Numbered from the stretch's first letter, positions 32,365-40,846 are shown. The stretch is DNA of 64,000 bases from Streptomyces griseoincarnatus (GCA_014649575.1 BMTH01000009.1:186001-250000), one strand, 5' to 3'. Notes: generated from the sequence alone by a model not told the origin. Numbers and translations are program-made.

Positions 32365-33657
32365 ATGCAGCCGCAGCCGAGCCGAGGCCGGATATCCCCG
32401 CGCCGCCTGGCCGCCCTGGGCTCCGTCGCCGCCCTCACCCTCGCGGTCTGCAGCTCGGCCGGAAGCGGCCACCTCTCCCCCGCCACCACCGCCCCCGGCG
32501 CCGGCCCGAGCGCCCTCTCCCGCAGTTCCCCCCACGGCCCGTGCATGATCGGCAGCGACCGCGAGGTCCAGATGTCCGAGGGCATCCCCACGGACCCCGG
32601 CTACACCCGCTCCACCGGCACGGTCCGCGCCCTCACCCTGATGATCGACTTCTCGGACGCACCCGGCGACGGCGACGCCCTGGACCGCTACCGCGAGTTC
32701 TTCCCGCAGACCCGCGACTGGTTCACCACCAGCTCCTACGGCCGCCTCGACTACCGCCCCGAACTGCCCGTCCCCGAGTGGCTGCGCATGCCCAAGTCCT
32801 TCCGCCAGTACGGCATAGAGCGCGGCGCCCCCTTCGACCCCGGCTACCGGGAGCTGATCCGCGACATCGTCTCCGTGGCCGACCCTGAGGTGGACTTCCA
32901 GGCGTACGACCTGGTCAACGTCCTCGTCACCCCCAACGCAGGCCCCGCCGCCCTGGACACCGTCCTGTCCGTCACCTTCGCCGGCAACGACGAGGCCCCC
33001 ATCGCGGACGGCCGGCCCGTCTCCAACGCCTCGTTCGTCTACTCCCGCCAGGACGACGGCTCCGGCTCCTACGACCGCACCGGCTACCGCGTCCTGCCCC
33101 ACGAGAACGGCCACGTCTTCGGCCTGCCCGACCTCTACACCGCCGAGGGCGGCGGCGCCGTCGGCCACTGGGACATCATGAGCGAGGACTGGGGCGCCAA
33201 CAACGACTTCCTCGCCTGGCACAAATGGAAGCTGGGCTGGCTGGACGCCTCCCAGGTGAGCTGCGTGGCCGAGCGGGGCTCACGGGAGTACGTCCTGACG
33301 CCGCTGGCCCGCGCGGGCGGCCCCAAGCTGCTCTTCATCCCGCTCGACGCGCACTCCGGGTACGCGGTCGAGCTGCGCACCCGCGACGGGAACGACGAGG
33401 CGGTGTGCCGGCCGGGCGTCCTGGTCTACCGGGTCGACGCGGACGTGGACACGGGCATGGGCCCGATCACCGTGCACGACGCGACCCGGGACAGCGGCGG
33501 CTGCACCCGGGCGCCCAACGTGCACGCGGAACTGTCGGACGCGACGTTCGAGCCGGGGCAGGACTTCGTGGACCGGGGGGAGGGGGTACGGGTGGCGGTG
33601 CTGGCGGGGGGCGAGGACGAGTACCGGGTGAGGGTGACGCGCACGTCGCCCCGGTAA
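32365..33657 (+). CDS. Secreted M6-type metalloprotease-domain protein
   Basis: A 430-aa exported protein. The basic N-terminus and hydrophobic core RLAALGSVAALTLAVCSS form a signal peptide; LAVC is an imperfect lipobox, so lipidation is possible but unsure. The catalytic HEXXH zinc motif is HENGH (about residue 246) in VLPHENGHVFGLPDLYT, with GHWDIMSEDWG downstream, as in immune-inhibitor-A-like M6 peptidases. FFPQTRDWFTTSSYGRLDY is also family-typical. The ATG at 32365 follows GGAGG. Confidence 0.85.
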   Translation: MQPQPSRGRISPRRLAALGSVAALTLAVCSSAGSGHLSPATTAPGAGPSALSRSSPHGPCMIGSDREVQMSEGIPTDPGYTRSTGTVRALTLMIDFSDAPGDGDALDRYREFFPQTRDWFTTSSYGRLDYRPELPVPEWLRMPKSFRQYGIERGAPFDPGYRELIRDIVSVADPEVDFQAYDLVNVLVTPNAGPAALDTVLSVTFAGNDEAPIADGRPVSNASFVYSRQDDGSGSYDRTGYRVLPHENGHVFGLPDLYTAEGGGAVGHWDIMSEDWGANNDFLAWHKWKLGWLDASQVSCVAERGSREYVLTPLARAGGPKLLFIPLDAHSGYAVELRTRDGNDEAVCRPGVLVYRVDADVDTGMGPITVHDATRDSGGCTRAPNVHAELSDATFEPGQDFVDRGEGVRVAVLAGGEDEYRVRVTRTSPR

Positions 33658-33741
33658 CCGGGCCAGGGGCTGACCTTTCCCTTACAACTCCCCCCGCTAG
33701 GTTGCTCCTTGACAGCTGCCGGCCAGCTTTGGGAGGACGTA

Positions 33742-34560
33742 GTGACGGAGATATCCGCGGCATCGCTGGAGGCGCGCAAGCGCATCAGGACCGACCAGCC
33801 GCACACCGCCCGCATCTGGAACTACTGGCTGGGCGGCAAGGACAACTACCCGGTCGACCAGGCCGCCGGCGACCAGATCCGTAAGCTGCACCCCGGCATC
33901 GGCGACTACGCCCTGGCCGACCGGCAGTTCCTCGGCCGCGCGGTGCGGTACCTGGCCGGGCAGTGCGGGATCCGCCAGTTCCTGGACATCGGCACGGGTC
34001 TGCCCACGGCCGACAACACGCACGAGGTGGCGCAACGCGTCGCGCCCGAATCGCGGGTCGTCTACGTCGACAACGACCCCATCGTGCTGGCGCACGCGGA
34101 GGCGCTGCTCACCAGCACGCCGGAGGGCAGCACGGCGTACCTCGACGAGGACCTGCGCAACATCGACGAGATTTTCGAACAGGCCGCGAAGACACTGGAC
34201 TTCGGCAAGCCCGTCGCCCTGGTCCTGCTGGGCGTGGTCATCTTCATCGAGGACGACGGGGAGGCGTACGGGGTGGTGCGCCGCCTGATGGACCGCCTGC
34301 CGTCGGGCAGCCACCTCGTCCTCTCCCACACGATCACCCGCCCGGACATGCCGGACGTGGACGCGGCGGTGGCGTTCTGGAACGAGAACGGCACCCCGAA
34401 GCTGACGCAGAGGACACCCGGGGCGGTGTCCCGCTTCTTCGAGGGGCTCGAGCTGCTGGAGCCGGGGGTGGTGTCCTGCAACCGGTGGCGCCCGGACGAG
34501 GGCTCCGGTGAGGTTCCGGCGGAGGTGGCGATGTTCGGAGGGGTGGCCCGGAAGCTCTGA
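33742..34560 (+). CDS. S-adenosylmethionine-dependent methyltransferase, PF04672 (DUF574) type
   Basis: A 272-aa protein of a family much expanded in streptomycetes. Diagnostic segments: TDQPHTARIWNYWLGGKDNYPVDQ, FLDIGTGLPTADNTHEVAQ (SAM-binding), VVYVDNDPIVLAHAEALL, and PVALVLLGVVIFIEDD. Substrate unknown; family members are thought to methylate small molecules. The GTG at 33742 follows GGGAGGA. Last protein-coding gene before the tRNA and the accessory island. Confidence 0.9.
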   Translation: MTEISAASLEARKRIRTDQPHTARIWNYWLGGKDNYPVDQAAGDQIRKLHPGIGDYALADRQFLGRAVRYLAGQCGIRQFLDIGTGLPTADNTHEVAQRVAPESRVVYVDNDPIVLAHAEALLTSTPEGSTAYLDEDLRNIDEIFEQAAKTLDFGKPVALVLLGVVIFIEDDGEAYGVVRRLMDRLPSGSHLVLSHTITRPDMPDVDAAVAFWNENGTPKLTQRTPGAVSRFFEGLELLEPGVVSCNRWRPDEGSGEVPAEVAMFGGVARKL

Positions 34561-34762
34561 GGCCGTCCGGGTGAGTCGGGGCGGGGCGGGGCGAGGCGGT
34601 CCGGCTGGGGCTCGGGGCAGGGGCTCCCCTCCCCGTCCCCCACCCGCCCGGACGCTGATCCGGTACCCTGTGGATCGAGCGCCCCGGCGGGCGCCGCTAC
34701 CCCCTGAGCGGGTCCGCGGCCACCGACCAGGACGCTCACGGCACGGCTTGACCGCCGGCCAC

Positions 34763-34835
34763 GCCTTCGTAGCTCAGGGGATAGAGCACCGCTCTCCTAA
34801 AGCGGGTGTCGCAGGTTCGAATCCTGCCGGGGGCA
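34763..34835 (+). tRNA. tRNA-Arg (CCT anticodon)
   Basis: A complete cloverleaf: acceptor GCCTTCG/CGGGGGC with two G-T pairs, D-arm GCTCAGGGGATAGAGC, anticodon loop CTCCTAA (anticodon CCT), T-arm GCAGG TTCGAAT CCTGC, discriminator A. CCA is not encoded. Integrase remnants directly downstream suggest its 3' end is an attachment site. Confidence 0.96.
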
Positions 34836-34842
34836 CAGAGAG

Positions 34843-34883
34843 AAGGGCCAGCTCAGGAGGGATATCCTCCCAGGCTGGCCCTT
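34843..34883. terminator. Long hairpin after tRNA-Arg
   Basis: AAGGGCCAGC ... GCTGGCCCTT with CAGGAGG/CCTCCCAG inside and GATATC at the centre: an almost perfect palindrome of about 41 bp with one bulge. It can end both tRNA and integrase transcripts. Confidence 0.75.
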
Positions 34884-34900
34884 CGTCGTGTCCGGGGTCG

Positions 34901-34937
34901 TGCCACACGCGTGCCACTAATGCCACGCGGATGCCAC
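34901..34937. repeat. Four phased TGCCAC repeats
   Basis: TGCCAC at 34901, 34912, 34921 and 34932, spaced 11, 9 and 11 bp, i.e. about one helical turn. They lie between the tRNA and the integrase stub, where integrase arm-type binding sites are expected. Confidence 0.7.
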
Positions 34938-34942
34938 TTCCC

Positions 34943-35100
34943 CTAGCCGGAGGCCCCTCCCCCACCGTCGCGGATCATGGCCCCGAGCCGGTCGGCGATG
35001 GCCCGGTCCCGGTCGCTGGTCATGTGCTGGTAGATCAACGCGGCCCGGGAGCTGCTGTGCCCCATGCGCGTCATCAGCTCCCGCGTGCTGGCCCCGCCCC
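34943..35100 (-). pseudogene. int: C-terminal stub of a tyrosine recombinase (phage-type integrase)
   Basis: The minus strand reads GASTRELMTRMGHSSSRAALIYQHMT and continues to SDRDRAIADRLGAMIRDGG before a TAG at 34945-34943. This is the box II end of a tyrosine integrase: GHSS and the catalytic Tyr in LIYQH. All residues upstream of this are missing, with the break at about 35100, next to an 11-bp inverted repeat. About 52 of an expected 350-450 residues remain. Confidence 0.85.
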
Positions 35101-35142
35101 CTAGACACCGCAAGGGAGGATGACCCCCAACTGTCTAGGGGG
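35097..35142. repeat. 11-bp inverted repeat at the integrase break point
   Basis: CCCCCTAGACA (35097-35107) and TGTCTAGGGGG (35132-35142) are perfect complements separated by 24 bp. The left arm sits exactly where the integrase reading frame is lost. Confidence 0.8.
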
Positions 35143-35230
35143 CGACGACGAGGGTTGACGACGACCGTAAACCGACACCCCGTCAAGTATCTGGGGGCGA
35201 AACGTGCGTGTCCCTGTGTCCGCCGAGGCC

Positions 35231-36052
35231 TCACGGCAACGCCCAGTGAAGGACGGTGGCGTCGTCCCGCGCCTTGCCACGCGGCCAGCGTCGGCCGTCG
35301 GGGTCACCGGCCTCGGTCTCACGCACGCGCTGGATCAGCCCATCCGGCCCGGAGGAGTCGAGGACGGTCAGGGTCTGCCGCCAGTCGTCGAGGCCGAAGC
35401 GGTCGACGAGTCGCGTTGCACCATCGCTCATCAGCGTCACGGATGCCAGCGACTCAAGCGGCACCCGGCCTGTTAGGGCGTGCTCGGCCGCCCGCGGGTC
35501 GGGACCCGCAATCCAGAAGCCGCCCGGCCGGTTACGGAGCTTCGTCAAGGCGTCCCGGTACTCGGCGAGCGCAGCCGAGTGTTCAAGCGAGCCAGTAGGT
35601 AGCACATCGACCGGCTCACGCAGCCGCTTACCGACCTCGTCCAGGCGCCGGTCGACGACGACGTCCACACTCCCGCTCGTGTCCACGAGGAGGAGCGAGG
35701 AGTCACCAAGGACGAGGTACTCGAGGAGTCCCCCACCGGCCCGTACGGCGACGACCGTGCTGGTCGGACTGGCCCGGTAGGTCAGATCGCACGTGTCCTC
35801 GTGCAGGGCCCGCACGAGGCCGATGGAGTCGGCCAGGCAGTCAACGAGCGACCGGGCCGGCTGCACGGTGATACTGCGCAGCAGCAGGCCGCTCAGCGTC
35901 GAGGAGAACCAGGCGACGCCATGCGTACACCCGGTCTCAGCACCTCCAACCCCGGCACCGTCGAGAAGCACCGCCGCGCCGGGGGAGGCAGCGGCAAAGT
36001 CCTCGTTCTCCCGGTCCGGTTCAGCGGGTAGCGAGGCGAGGGCGATCCTCAC
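35231..36052 (-). CDS. PP2C-like protein phosphatase domain protein
   Basis: A 273-aa protein with PPM/PP2C-like features: ENEDFAAASPGAAVLLDGAGVGG (metal-binding Asp-Gly region), STVVAVRAGGGLLEYLVLGDSSLLLVD (G-D-S), VTLMSDGATRLVDRFG (D-G) and ARDDATVLHWAL (D-D-A) at the C-terminus. So it could dephosphorylate Ser/Thr. The GTG start overlaps the stop of the upstream gene (36049-36738) by 4 bp. Codon use is more typical of streptomycetes than the TIR block. Confidence 0.75.
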   Translation of the reverse strand: MRIALASLPAEPDRENEDFAAASPGAAVLLDGAGVGGAETGCTHGVAWFSSTLSGLLLRSITVQPARSLVDCLADSIGLVRALHEDTCDLTYRASPTSTVVAVRAGGGLLEYLVLGDSSLLLVDTSGSVDVVVDRRLDEVGKRLREPVDVLPTGSLEHSAALAEYRDALTKLRNRPGGFWIAGPDPRAAEHALTGRVPLESLASVTLMSDGATRLVDRFGLDDWRQTLTVLDSSGPDGLIQRVRETEAGDPDGRRWPRGKARDDATVLHWALP

Positions 36053-36738
36053 GCCGATTGTTCCTCGTCGTGCCGGTACAGGGGGCAGATCAGCTCGACG
36101 GACTGCGGTTCGCTGGTCTCGGGGTCGTACTCAACGCCCACCAGCGTGGAGAAGCGGCGGTCTCCCACTTGACCCCACAGCGTGTTGAGGTCGTTGGCGA
36201 GCAGCTGCACGACGCCGAGGGAGCCTTGCGTGTGGATACCGGCGATGGCGAGCAGCGAGCCGGAGCCGTCCGGGCGGGACAGTCGGCCAAGGTATCCGAC
36301 GTCATACGGACGGGGCGGATCACTGTCCTGACCCGACCGGTGCACGGCGCCGGTACGTCCGTCGACCACCGTCCAGGGCCCGTCTTCGGCGCGCTCCCAG
36401 CGCAGTACGGGATCCTGCGCGTACGTCTCCCACATCTCCTGAGACATGCGCGGCCCGCAGACGACGACCAGGCCGTCCCGGTTGAGGTCGATCTCACCGC
36501 TTACCGGTACGTGTTCCGAGGTGACGTCGAGCCCGTACGACCGCGCCAGGTCTTCCAGGCGCTTGCCGGAGCTGACGTCGTCCACGGCGACAACCGTGCG
36601 CCCGCGCTCGTCGTCACGGCGCAGCGGAGTGGCGACCGTGACGGCGCCCGGTCCGAGGAAGGCGCCTTCCGCAACTCCACCAGCACGGCCCCGGCCCTCC
36701 TGCACGCGCATACGACGCGCACAGCCAAGCCGAGGCAA
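36049..36738 (-). CDS. Uncharacterized protein paired with the PP2C-like gene
   Basis: A 229-aa product from a TTG at 36738, or shorter from ATG 36708. The well-conserved-looking part begins TVVAVDDVSSGKRLEDLARSYGLDV and continues with NRDGLVVVCGPRMSQEM, a Rossmann-like strand-loop, then VGYLGRLSRPDGSGSLLAIAGIHTQGSLGVVQLL. I recall similar domains in longer streptomycete proteins with an N-terminal HTH. The lack of such a domain, and the non-coding DNA upstream, suggest the 5' part may have been lost. It is translationally coupled to the phosphatase-like gene. Confidence 0.55.
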   Translation of the reverse strand: MPRLGCARRMRVQEGRGRAGGVAEGAFLGPGAVTVATPLRRDDERGRTVVAVDDVSSGKRLEDLARSYGLDVTSEHVPVSGEIDLNRDGLVVVCGPRMSQEMWETYAQDPVLRWERAEDGPWTVVDGRTGAVHRSGQDSDPPRPYDVGYLGRLSRPDGSGSLLAIAGIHTQGSLGVVQLLANDLNTLWGQVGDRRFSTLVGVEYDPETSEPQSVELICPLYRHDEEQSA

Positions 36739-37332
36739 GCGGTGTCAAGCATCAGGTGAAGCCACAACGTCAAGCATCAACCGAGACAAGACAACGGCAG
36801 AAGCCCGAGCCTGATTCAAACTTTCTCTACTGGTTCAAGGCGGCTCGCTCCGCTCACCGCGCGCGGCCCGGCCCCCCGCCGGGCCTGCGCTCCTAATGGC
36901 GCGGTAAGACGCTGGGCGGGTTCTGATGGCCGAGCGTCCTGGGCGGGTCGGCATGTGGTGATCCGTAGTCGCTCCTGAGGCCTGACCTCCCAAGACAGAG
37001 TCGGCCCCACGTGCCTGCTCGCCCGGTGCAGCATCGCGGGGGTGGCGGGCCCGTCCCGCGCTCATGCCTTCGTCCCGCGCGGACCGGCCCCGTCACCCCC
37101 GCTCGCAGCCAAACAGCGGCATCCTTGCCTCTCGTGGTCCAAGCCGCCGCCAGGGAACACCTCTCACCGCTCGGCGAACGTTCCCAGTTCCGCAGCTGAC
37201 CGAGGCCCCCGGCGGCCGCTGGGATTGCGAACGGCTAATCGGATGACGGGCCCATGAGCCCTGCCATTAGGGAGACGCGCAACCCCGCCACGGCGACCAC
37301 GCCACCACCGGCAGCCGCCCAAGGACACCACT
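36739..37332. other. Non-coding region including the left flank of the IS110 element
   Basis: 594 bp without a convincing gene. The last 300 bp before the transposase start are GC-rich with local stem-loop potential. In IS110-subgroup elements this flank encodes the bridge RNA and left end, so such an RNA is expected here; I could not define its guide loops. Confidence 0.5.
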
Positions 37333-38650
37333 ATGACCAGCGTGTTCTGCGGCATCGACTGGGCCACCGACCACCACGACATCGCACTGCTCGACCAGGC
37401 CGGCACCCTCCTGGCCAAGCTCCGCATCGACGACACCCCAGCTGGCCTCAGCCAGCTCCTGGATCTTCTGGCCCAGCACGACGACAGGCCAGAGGACCCG
37501 ATCCCGGTCGCCATCGAAACCTCTCACGGCCTTCTGGTCGCCTGCTTACGCGCCACCGGCAGACCGATCTACGTGATCAACCCGCTCACCGCCGCCCGCT
37601 ACCGCGACCGCTACGCACTGAGCCGCAAGAAGTCCGACCACCTCGACGCCAAGGTCCTGGCCAACATCCTGCGCACCGACCCCGCCGAACACCGGTCCCT
37701 CCCCGCGGACAGCCACCTCGCCCAGGCCATCACCGTCCTGGCACGAGCCCAGCAGGACGCCGTCTGGGACCGCGTCCAGACCGGCAACCGGCTGCGCTCC
37801 CACCTGCGCGAATACTTCCCCGGCTTCCTCACCGTCTTCAAGCACTTCCGCGAAGGTCTCGCCTCACCCGTCACCCGCACTCTGCTCACCGCGGCGCCCA
37901 CACCCACCCAGGCTGCCCAGCTCACCCGCACCGAACTGCGAGCGATCCTCAAGAAAGCCGGACGCCAACGCGAGATCACCGCTGAGGTCGAACGCCTTCA
38001 CACCCTGCTGCGCGAACCCCAGATGCATCAGCCACCCATCGTCGAACAGGCCATGGCCACCAAGACACTCGCTCTGCTCCGGCAGTTCGACGCCGCATGC
38101 GCCAGCGCCGATGACCTGGAAGCAGCCACCATTGCCGCCTTCGCCACCCACCAGGACGCCGAGATCATCACCAGCTTCCCGGGCCTCGGCGCCCTGACCG
38201 GTGCCCGCGTCCTAGCCGAACTCGGCGACGACCGCACCCGCTTCACCAGCCCGCGCGCACTGAAGGCCTACGCCGGATCAGCCCCCATCACCCGATCCTC
38301 CGGACGCAAGACCACCGTCCTTGCCAGGCACATCAAGAACCAGCGTCTCGCCTCGGCCGGCTACATCTGGGCTCTCGCAGCCCTGACCGCATCCCCCGGA
38401 GCACGAGCCCACTACGACCGCCGCCGCGCAGTTGAAGAACGACACGTCGCAGCCCAGCGCAACCTCTTCAATCGCCTACTGGGCTGCTTGCACCACTGCC
38501 TCACCCACCGCATCCCCTACGACGAGCAGACCGCCTTCCCCAACACGGCTTGACTGATCAACCGCATCGGATGTCTGTCTCCGCCCCGCTCCAGCCCGGC
38601 CGGCGCCCGTGCCGCGCTCACATAACACCACTCAGTCAAAGACAGGAACG
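37010..38650 (+). mobile_element. IS110-family insertion sequence (approximate limits)
   Basis: Defined by the intact transposase at 37333-38553 and its non-coding flanks. IS110 elements lack terminal inverted repeats, and no target duplication was recognised, so both ends are estimates. Confidence 0.5.
37333..38553 (+). CDS. IS110-family transposase (DEDD + Tnp20)
   Basis: A 406-aa recombinase. The N-terminal RuvC-like DEDD domain (about 1-150) shows FCGIDWATDHHDIAL, VAIETSHGLLV and KKSDHLDAKVLANIL, giving D, E, D and D. A coiled-coil middle leads to the C-terminal Tnp20 domain with SFPGLGALTGARVLAELGD and LKAYAGSAPITRSSGRK, which holds the catalytic Ser. The frame is intact and of normal length, so the element may still be active. 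Such enzymes cut and rejoin DNA with a bridge RNA encoded in the element flank. Confidence 0.93.
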   Translation: MTSVFCGIDWATDHHDIALLDQAGTLLAKLRIDDTPAGLSQLLDLLAQHDDRPEDPIPVAIETSHGLLVACLRATGRPIYVINPLTAARYRDRYALSRKKSDHLDAKVLANILRTDPAEHRSLPADSHLAQAITVLARAQQDAVWDRVQTGNRLRSHLREYFPGFLTVFKHFREGLASPVTRTLLTAAPTPTQAAQLTRTELRAILKKAGRQREITAEVERLHTLLREPQMHQPPIVEQAMATKTLALLRQFDAACASADDLEAATIAAFATHQDAEIITSFPGLGALTGARVLAELGDDRTRFTSPRALKAYAGSAPITRSSGRKTTVLARHIKNQRLASAGYIWALAALTASPGARAHYDRRRAVEERHVAAQRNLFNRLLGCLHHCLTHRIPYDEQTAFPNTA

Positions 38651-38690
38651 TCAACGAGCACAAAGCTGGGGTGACGGAGTCAATCGCAGC

Positions 38691-40034
38691 TTAACGCGGG
38701 GTACCACGCAGCAGCGCTCTCCACCCAGCCACCTCATCGGCACCTAGCTGTAGGGCCGATTTCAACCGCATTAGCCCACCGTCAACACTTTCAAGATCAG
38801 CTTCGCTCGGCTCCATTTCCCTGATCGACGCGAAATATCTCGCCGCCTGCTTAGCATTTCCAATAACTATCGAGGCATTGGCGGCCGTAGCGAATGCCCA
38901 GATGTTGCGCTCTCGATTTCTCTCCACAATTTCGATCGCACGCCTGTAAGTGGCTTCAGCGCCCGGACGATCCCCTAGTTGCAACTTTGCGACTGCAAGC
39001 AGGTCCGCCAAGTAATATGAGTCGGGATTAGCGTCAAAAGCTCTATCATAAACATCGTGAGCATCCTGATGGCGCCCACGATCTCGGTACCACCTGCCCT
39101 TCAAGGCGGCGCATTCTGCATTCTTGACGAACGCTCCGCCATCCAACTTCTCAATGTCCTCGATCACAGCACCGACTTCTTCATGCCTCCGAAGGGACAT
39201 ATACGCCTGCCCTAAGGACCGCATCACAAAGATGTCACGTGGGGACAGGCGTCGCGCAAGTTCAAATTCCTGCGCAGCAGCTTCATACGATGCCGACTTC
39301 ATATACAGCTGAGCAAGTCGCCGATGCAGGCGGATATCGATCGGCTGGGCTGCGGCGCCGTCTGGTTGCCCAAACGCAACACGCAACCACTCGTGCAGAT
39401 GCTGCACTTCTGAGTACCGGTGACTGTCTGACAAAGAATCCAATCGCTCGCACCACTCATTTACCACCGGCTCGGTCGGGATCAACGGAGACATCCGCAA
39501 CGCATCACTCACAGCAGTCAGCCACGCTTCAGCCGCTCCGGCAACATTCTGGGCGGCTCGGATAATCGCCTCGTTCCCTGGAAGGTAAGTCGAAAAATCC
39601 GACACAAACTCATCAAGGAGTTGCTTAATTTCCCGATATTGGTCGCCTCTGGCGATCTGAGCATGACTACTTCTCAGAGGAGACGGCACATCGTTCCATC
39701 CAATTTGAAACGCCACAGGGCGGACTCGACGTAGCGCAGTCCCCTCACCAGCTACAGCTGCCCCATACACAGCGCCGGCTTCCCATAGAACCCAGGGCTT
39801 TTGCACAGAAGTTGGCGTGAGCAACACCAACGTGACAGTCGCTGTCCGAACCTGTTCGCCAATCCACTGAAACCAGTCTTCGCCGAACCGGACGCCTTCA
39901 CCAAGCTCACGACTTGTTGAATAGGTAACCGATACTAGGTCTCTACCGAAAAGGGCGAATACGGCGTCACGCACAGCATTAGCAACAGCCTCATCCGAGT
40001 GCGTGTGGCTAATGAAGATGGAAGGGGCCCCCAC
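38691..40034 (-). CDS. TIR-domain protein with TPR repeats
   Basis: A 447-aa protein. Residues 1-130 form a TIR domain: PSIFISHTHSDEAVANAVRDAV, the BB-loop region, and KPWVLWEAGAVYG with the Glu that is catalytic in NAD-cleaving bacterial TIRs. Residues about 245-435 hold TPR-like helical pairs (YMKSASYEAAAQEFELARRLSP, GRHQDAHDVYDRAFDANPD, GDRPGAEATYRRAIEIVE). No signal or membrane segment. It lies 21 bp after a 101-aa gene and is last in a minus-strand operon. Base composition is far AT-richer than the chromosome. A NADase effector or signalling enzyme in phage defence is inferred, not shown. Confidence 0.85.
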   Translation of the reverse strand: MGAPSIFISHTHSDEAVANAVRDAVFALFGRDLVSVTYSTSRELGEGVRFGEDWFQWIGEQVRTATVTLVLLTPTSVQKPWVLWEAGAVYGAAVAGEGTALRRVRPVAFQIGWNDVPSPLRSSHAQIARGDQYREIKQLLDEFVSDFSTYLPGNEAIIRAAQNVAGAAEAWLTAVSDALRMSPLIPTEPVVNEWCERLDSLSDSHRYSEVQHLHEWLRVAFGQPDGAAAQPIDIRLHRRLAQLYMKSASYEAAAQEFELARRLSPRDIFVMRSLGQAYMSLRRHEEVGAVIEDIEKLDGGAFVKNAECAALKGRWYRDRGRHQDAHDVYDRAFDANPDSYYLADLLAVAKLQLGDRPGAEATYRRAIEIVERNRERNIWAFATAANASIVIGNAKQAARYFASIREMEPSEADLESVDGGLMRLKSALQLGADEVAGWRALLRGTPR

Positions 40035-40055
40035 CGGCTACCTCCGGGCTAGATG

Positions 40056-40361
40056 TCAGGGCGTAGACGACGTCTTTCTGATATTGACCGCTCGTTTGAT
40101 GGCTTCGACATAAGGAAGATCTTCTTCCTGTGTTTCGCGATCCAGGTCGCCAAAAGGCCTCAGCGCAGCATGCGACTTCCCTTCAATTTGCATCCACACT
40201 GACCAGGCATCATGGATATCTGCAGGTGTTACATCCGCACCCTTAGCTCGCATAAGAAGGGCGTAGAGCAGGAATAGAGTATCAACATCCTCGGGAGGAC
40301 TCGCTTCGGGTGGAAGACAAGATTTGATTAGGTTAGCCTCTTCGTCCATATATGAAGTCAA
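40056..40361 (-). CDS. Small conserved protein coupled to the TIR operon
   Basis: A 101-aa acidic protein: YMDEEANLIKSCLPPEASPPEDVDTLFLLYALLMRAKGADVTPADIHDAWSVWM... It is all-helical in appearance, with no Cys pair or membrane helix. The TTG at 40361 overlaps the stop of the upstream membrane-protein gene (TTGA), which decides the start; an ATG at 40349 is the alternative. I recall this type as a domain of unknown function (possibly DUF7701) seen next to immune-type genes, but am not sure. Confidence 0.65.
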   Translation of the reverse strand: MTSYMDEEANLIKSCLPPEASPPEDVDTLFLLYALLMRAKGADVTPADIHDAWSVWMQIEGKSHAALRPFGDLDRETQEEDLPYVEAIKRAVNIRKTSSTP

Positions 40362-40846
40362 CGGAATAGCCTCCCTAGTAGAAGCAGGATATAGATCATG
40401 GCGAAAACTGTCGGAACTGCCCGCTCGACCGCCCCTAGCTCCGCATAGCGTTTGCGCCACGACGGCACGGGATCAGCCTTGAGGTATTCCCATTCTTGAG
40501 AGAAGATTTTTACGGGGAGATTTTCCTCGATGGAATTGATCACGCGGAATTTGGCACCATTAAGATCTCTATAACTCCGAAGCTGCAGCCACCACGAGGC
40601 AGACAGTGTTACGCCTGCCAAGCATACTGCTAACGTGATCCACCAGGGAGCCTGTTTAAGAGTGGGAGTTGACAGGCCTACAACAGAAATAAGAGTCGTC
40701 TGGACGGTAAGAAAGAAGGCATTGGCTGTTCCGCGGCGGGCGGAGATACGATCAGCCATCTCGACCGCCATTTTGTACAGGTCGATGACGCGCGGATCTG
40801 GGATATCCCCTGGATCCGGCCCCGGCATAGGATCCGATGAACTCAC
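40358..40846 (-). CDS. RipA-family (8xMP-like) small membrane protein
   Basis: A 162-aa protein. The N-terminal amphipathic region reads VIDLYKMAVEMADRISARRGTANAFFLTVQ, then two transmembrane helices (TTLISVVGLSTPTL, APWWITLAVCLAGVTLSASWW) and the segment LQLRSYRDLNGAKFRVINSIEENLPVKIFSQEWEYL, with a last hydrophobic helix AVPTVFAMIYILLLLGRLF. This matches the family called RipA-like octameric membrane proteins, often found with TIR genes. Start is GTG 40846 after GGGTGGAAGA. It probably anchors or senses for the TIR-TPR partner. Confidence 0.75.
   Translation of the reverse strand: MSSSDPMPGPDPGDIPDPRVIDLYKMAVEMADRISARRGTANAFFLTVQTTLISVVGLSTPTLKQAPWWITLAVCLAGVTLSASWWLQLRSYRDLNGAKFRVINSIEENLPVKIFSQEWEYLKADPVPSWRKRYAELGAVERAVPTVFAMIYILLLLGRLFR

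Noticed and set aside
22240..34560. A biosynthetic gene cluster built around the exporters, methyltransferase and dioxygenase
   Set aside because: No PKS, NRPS, terpene or RiPP core genes occur; the neighbours are ordinary core genes of streptomycetes.
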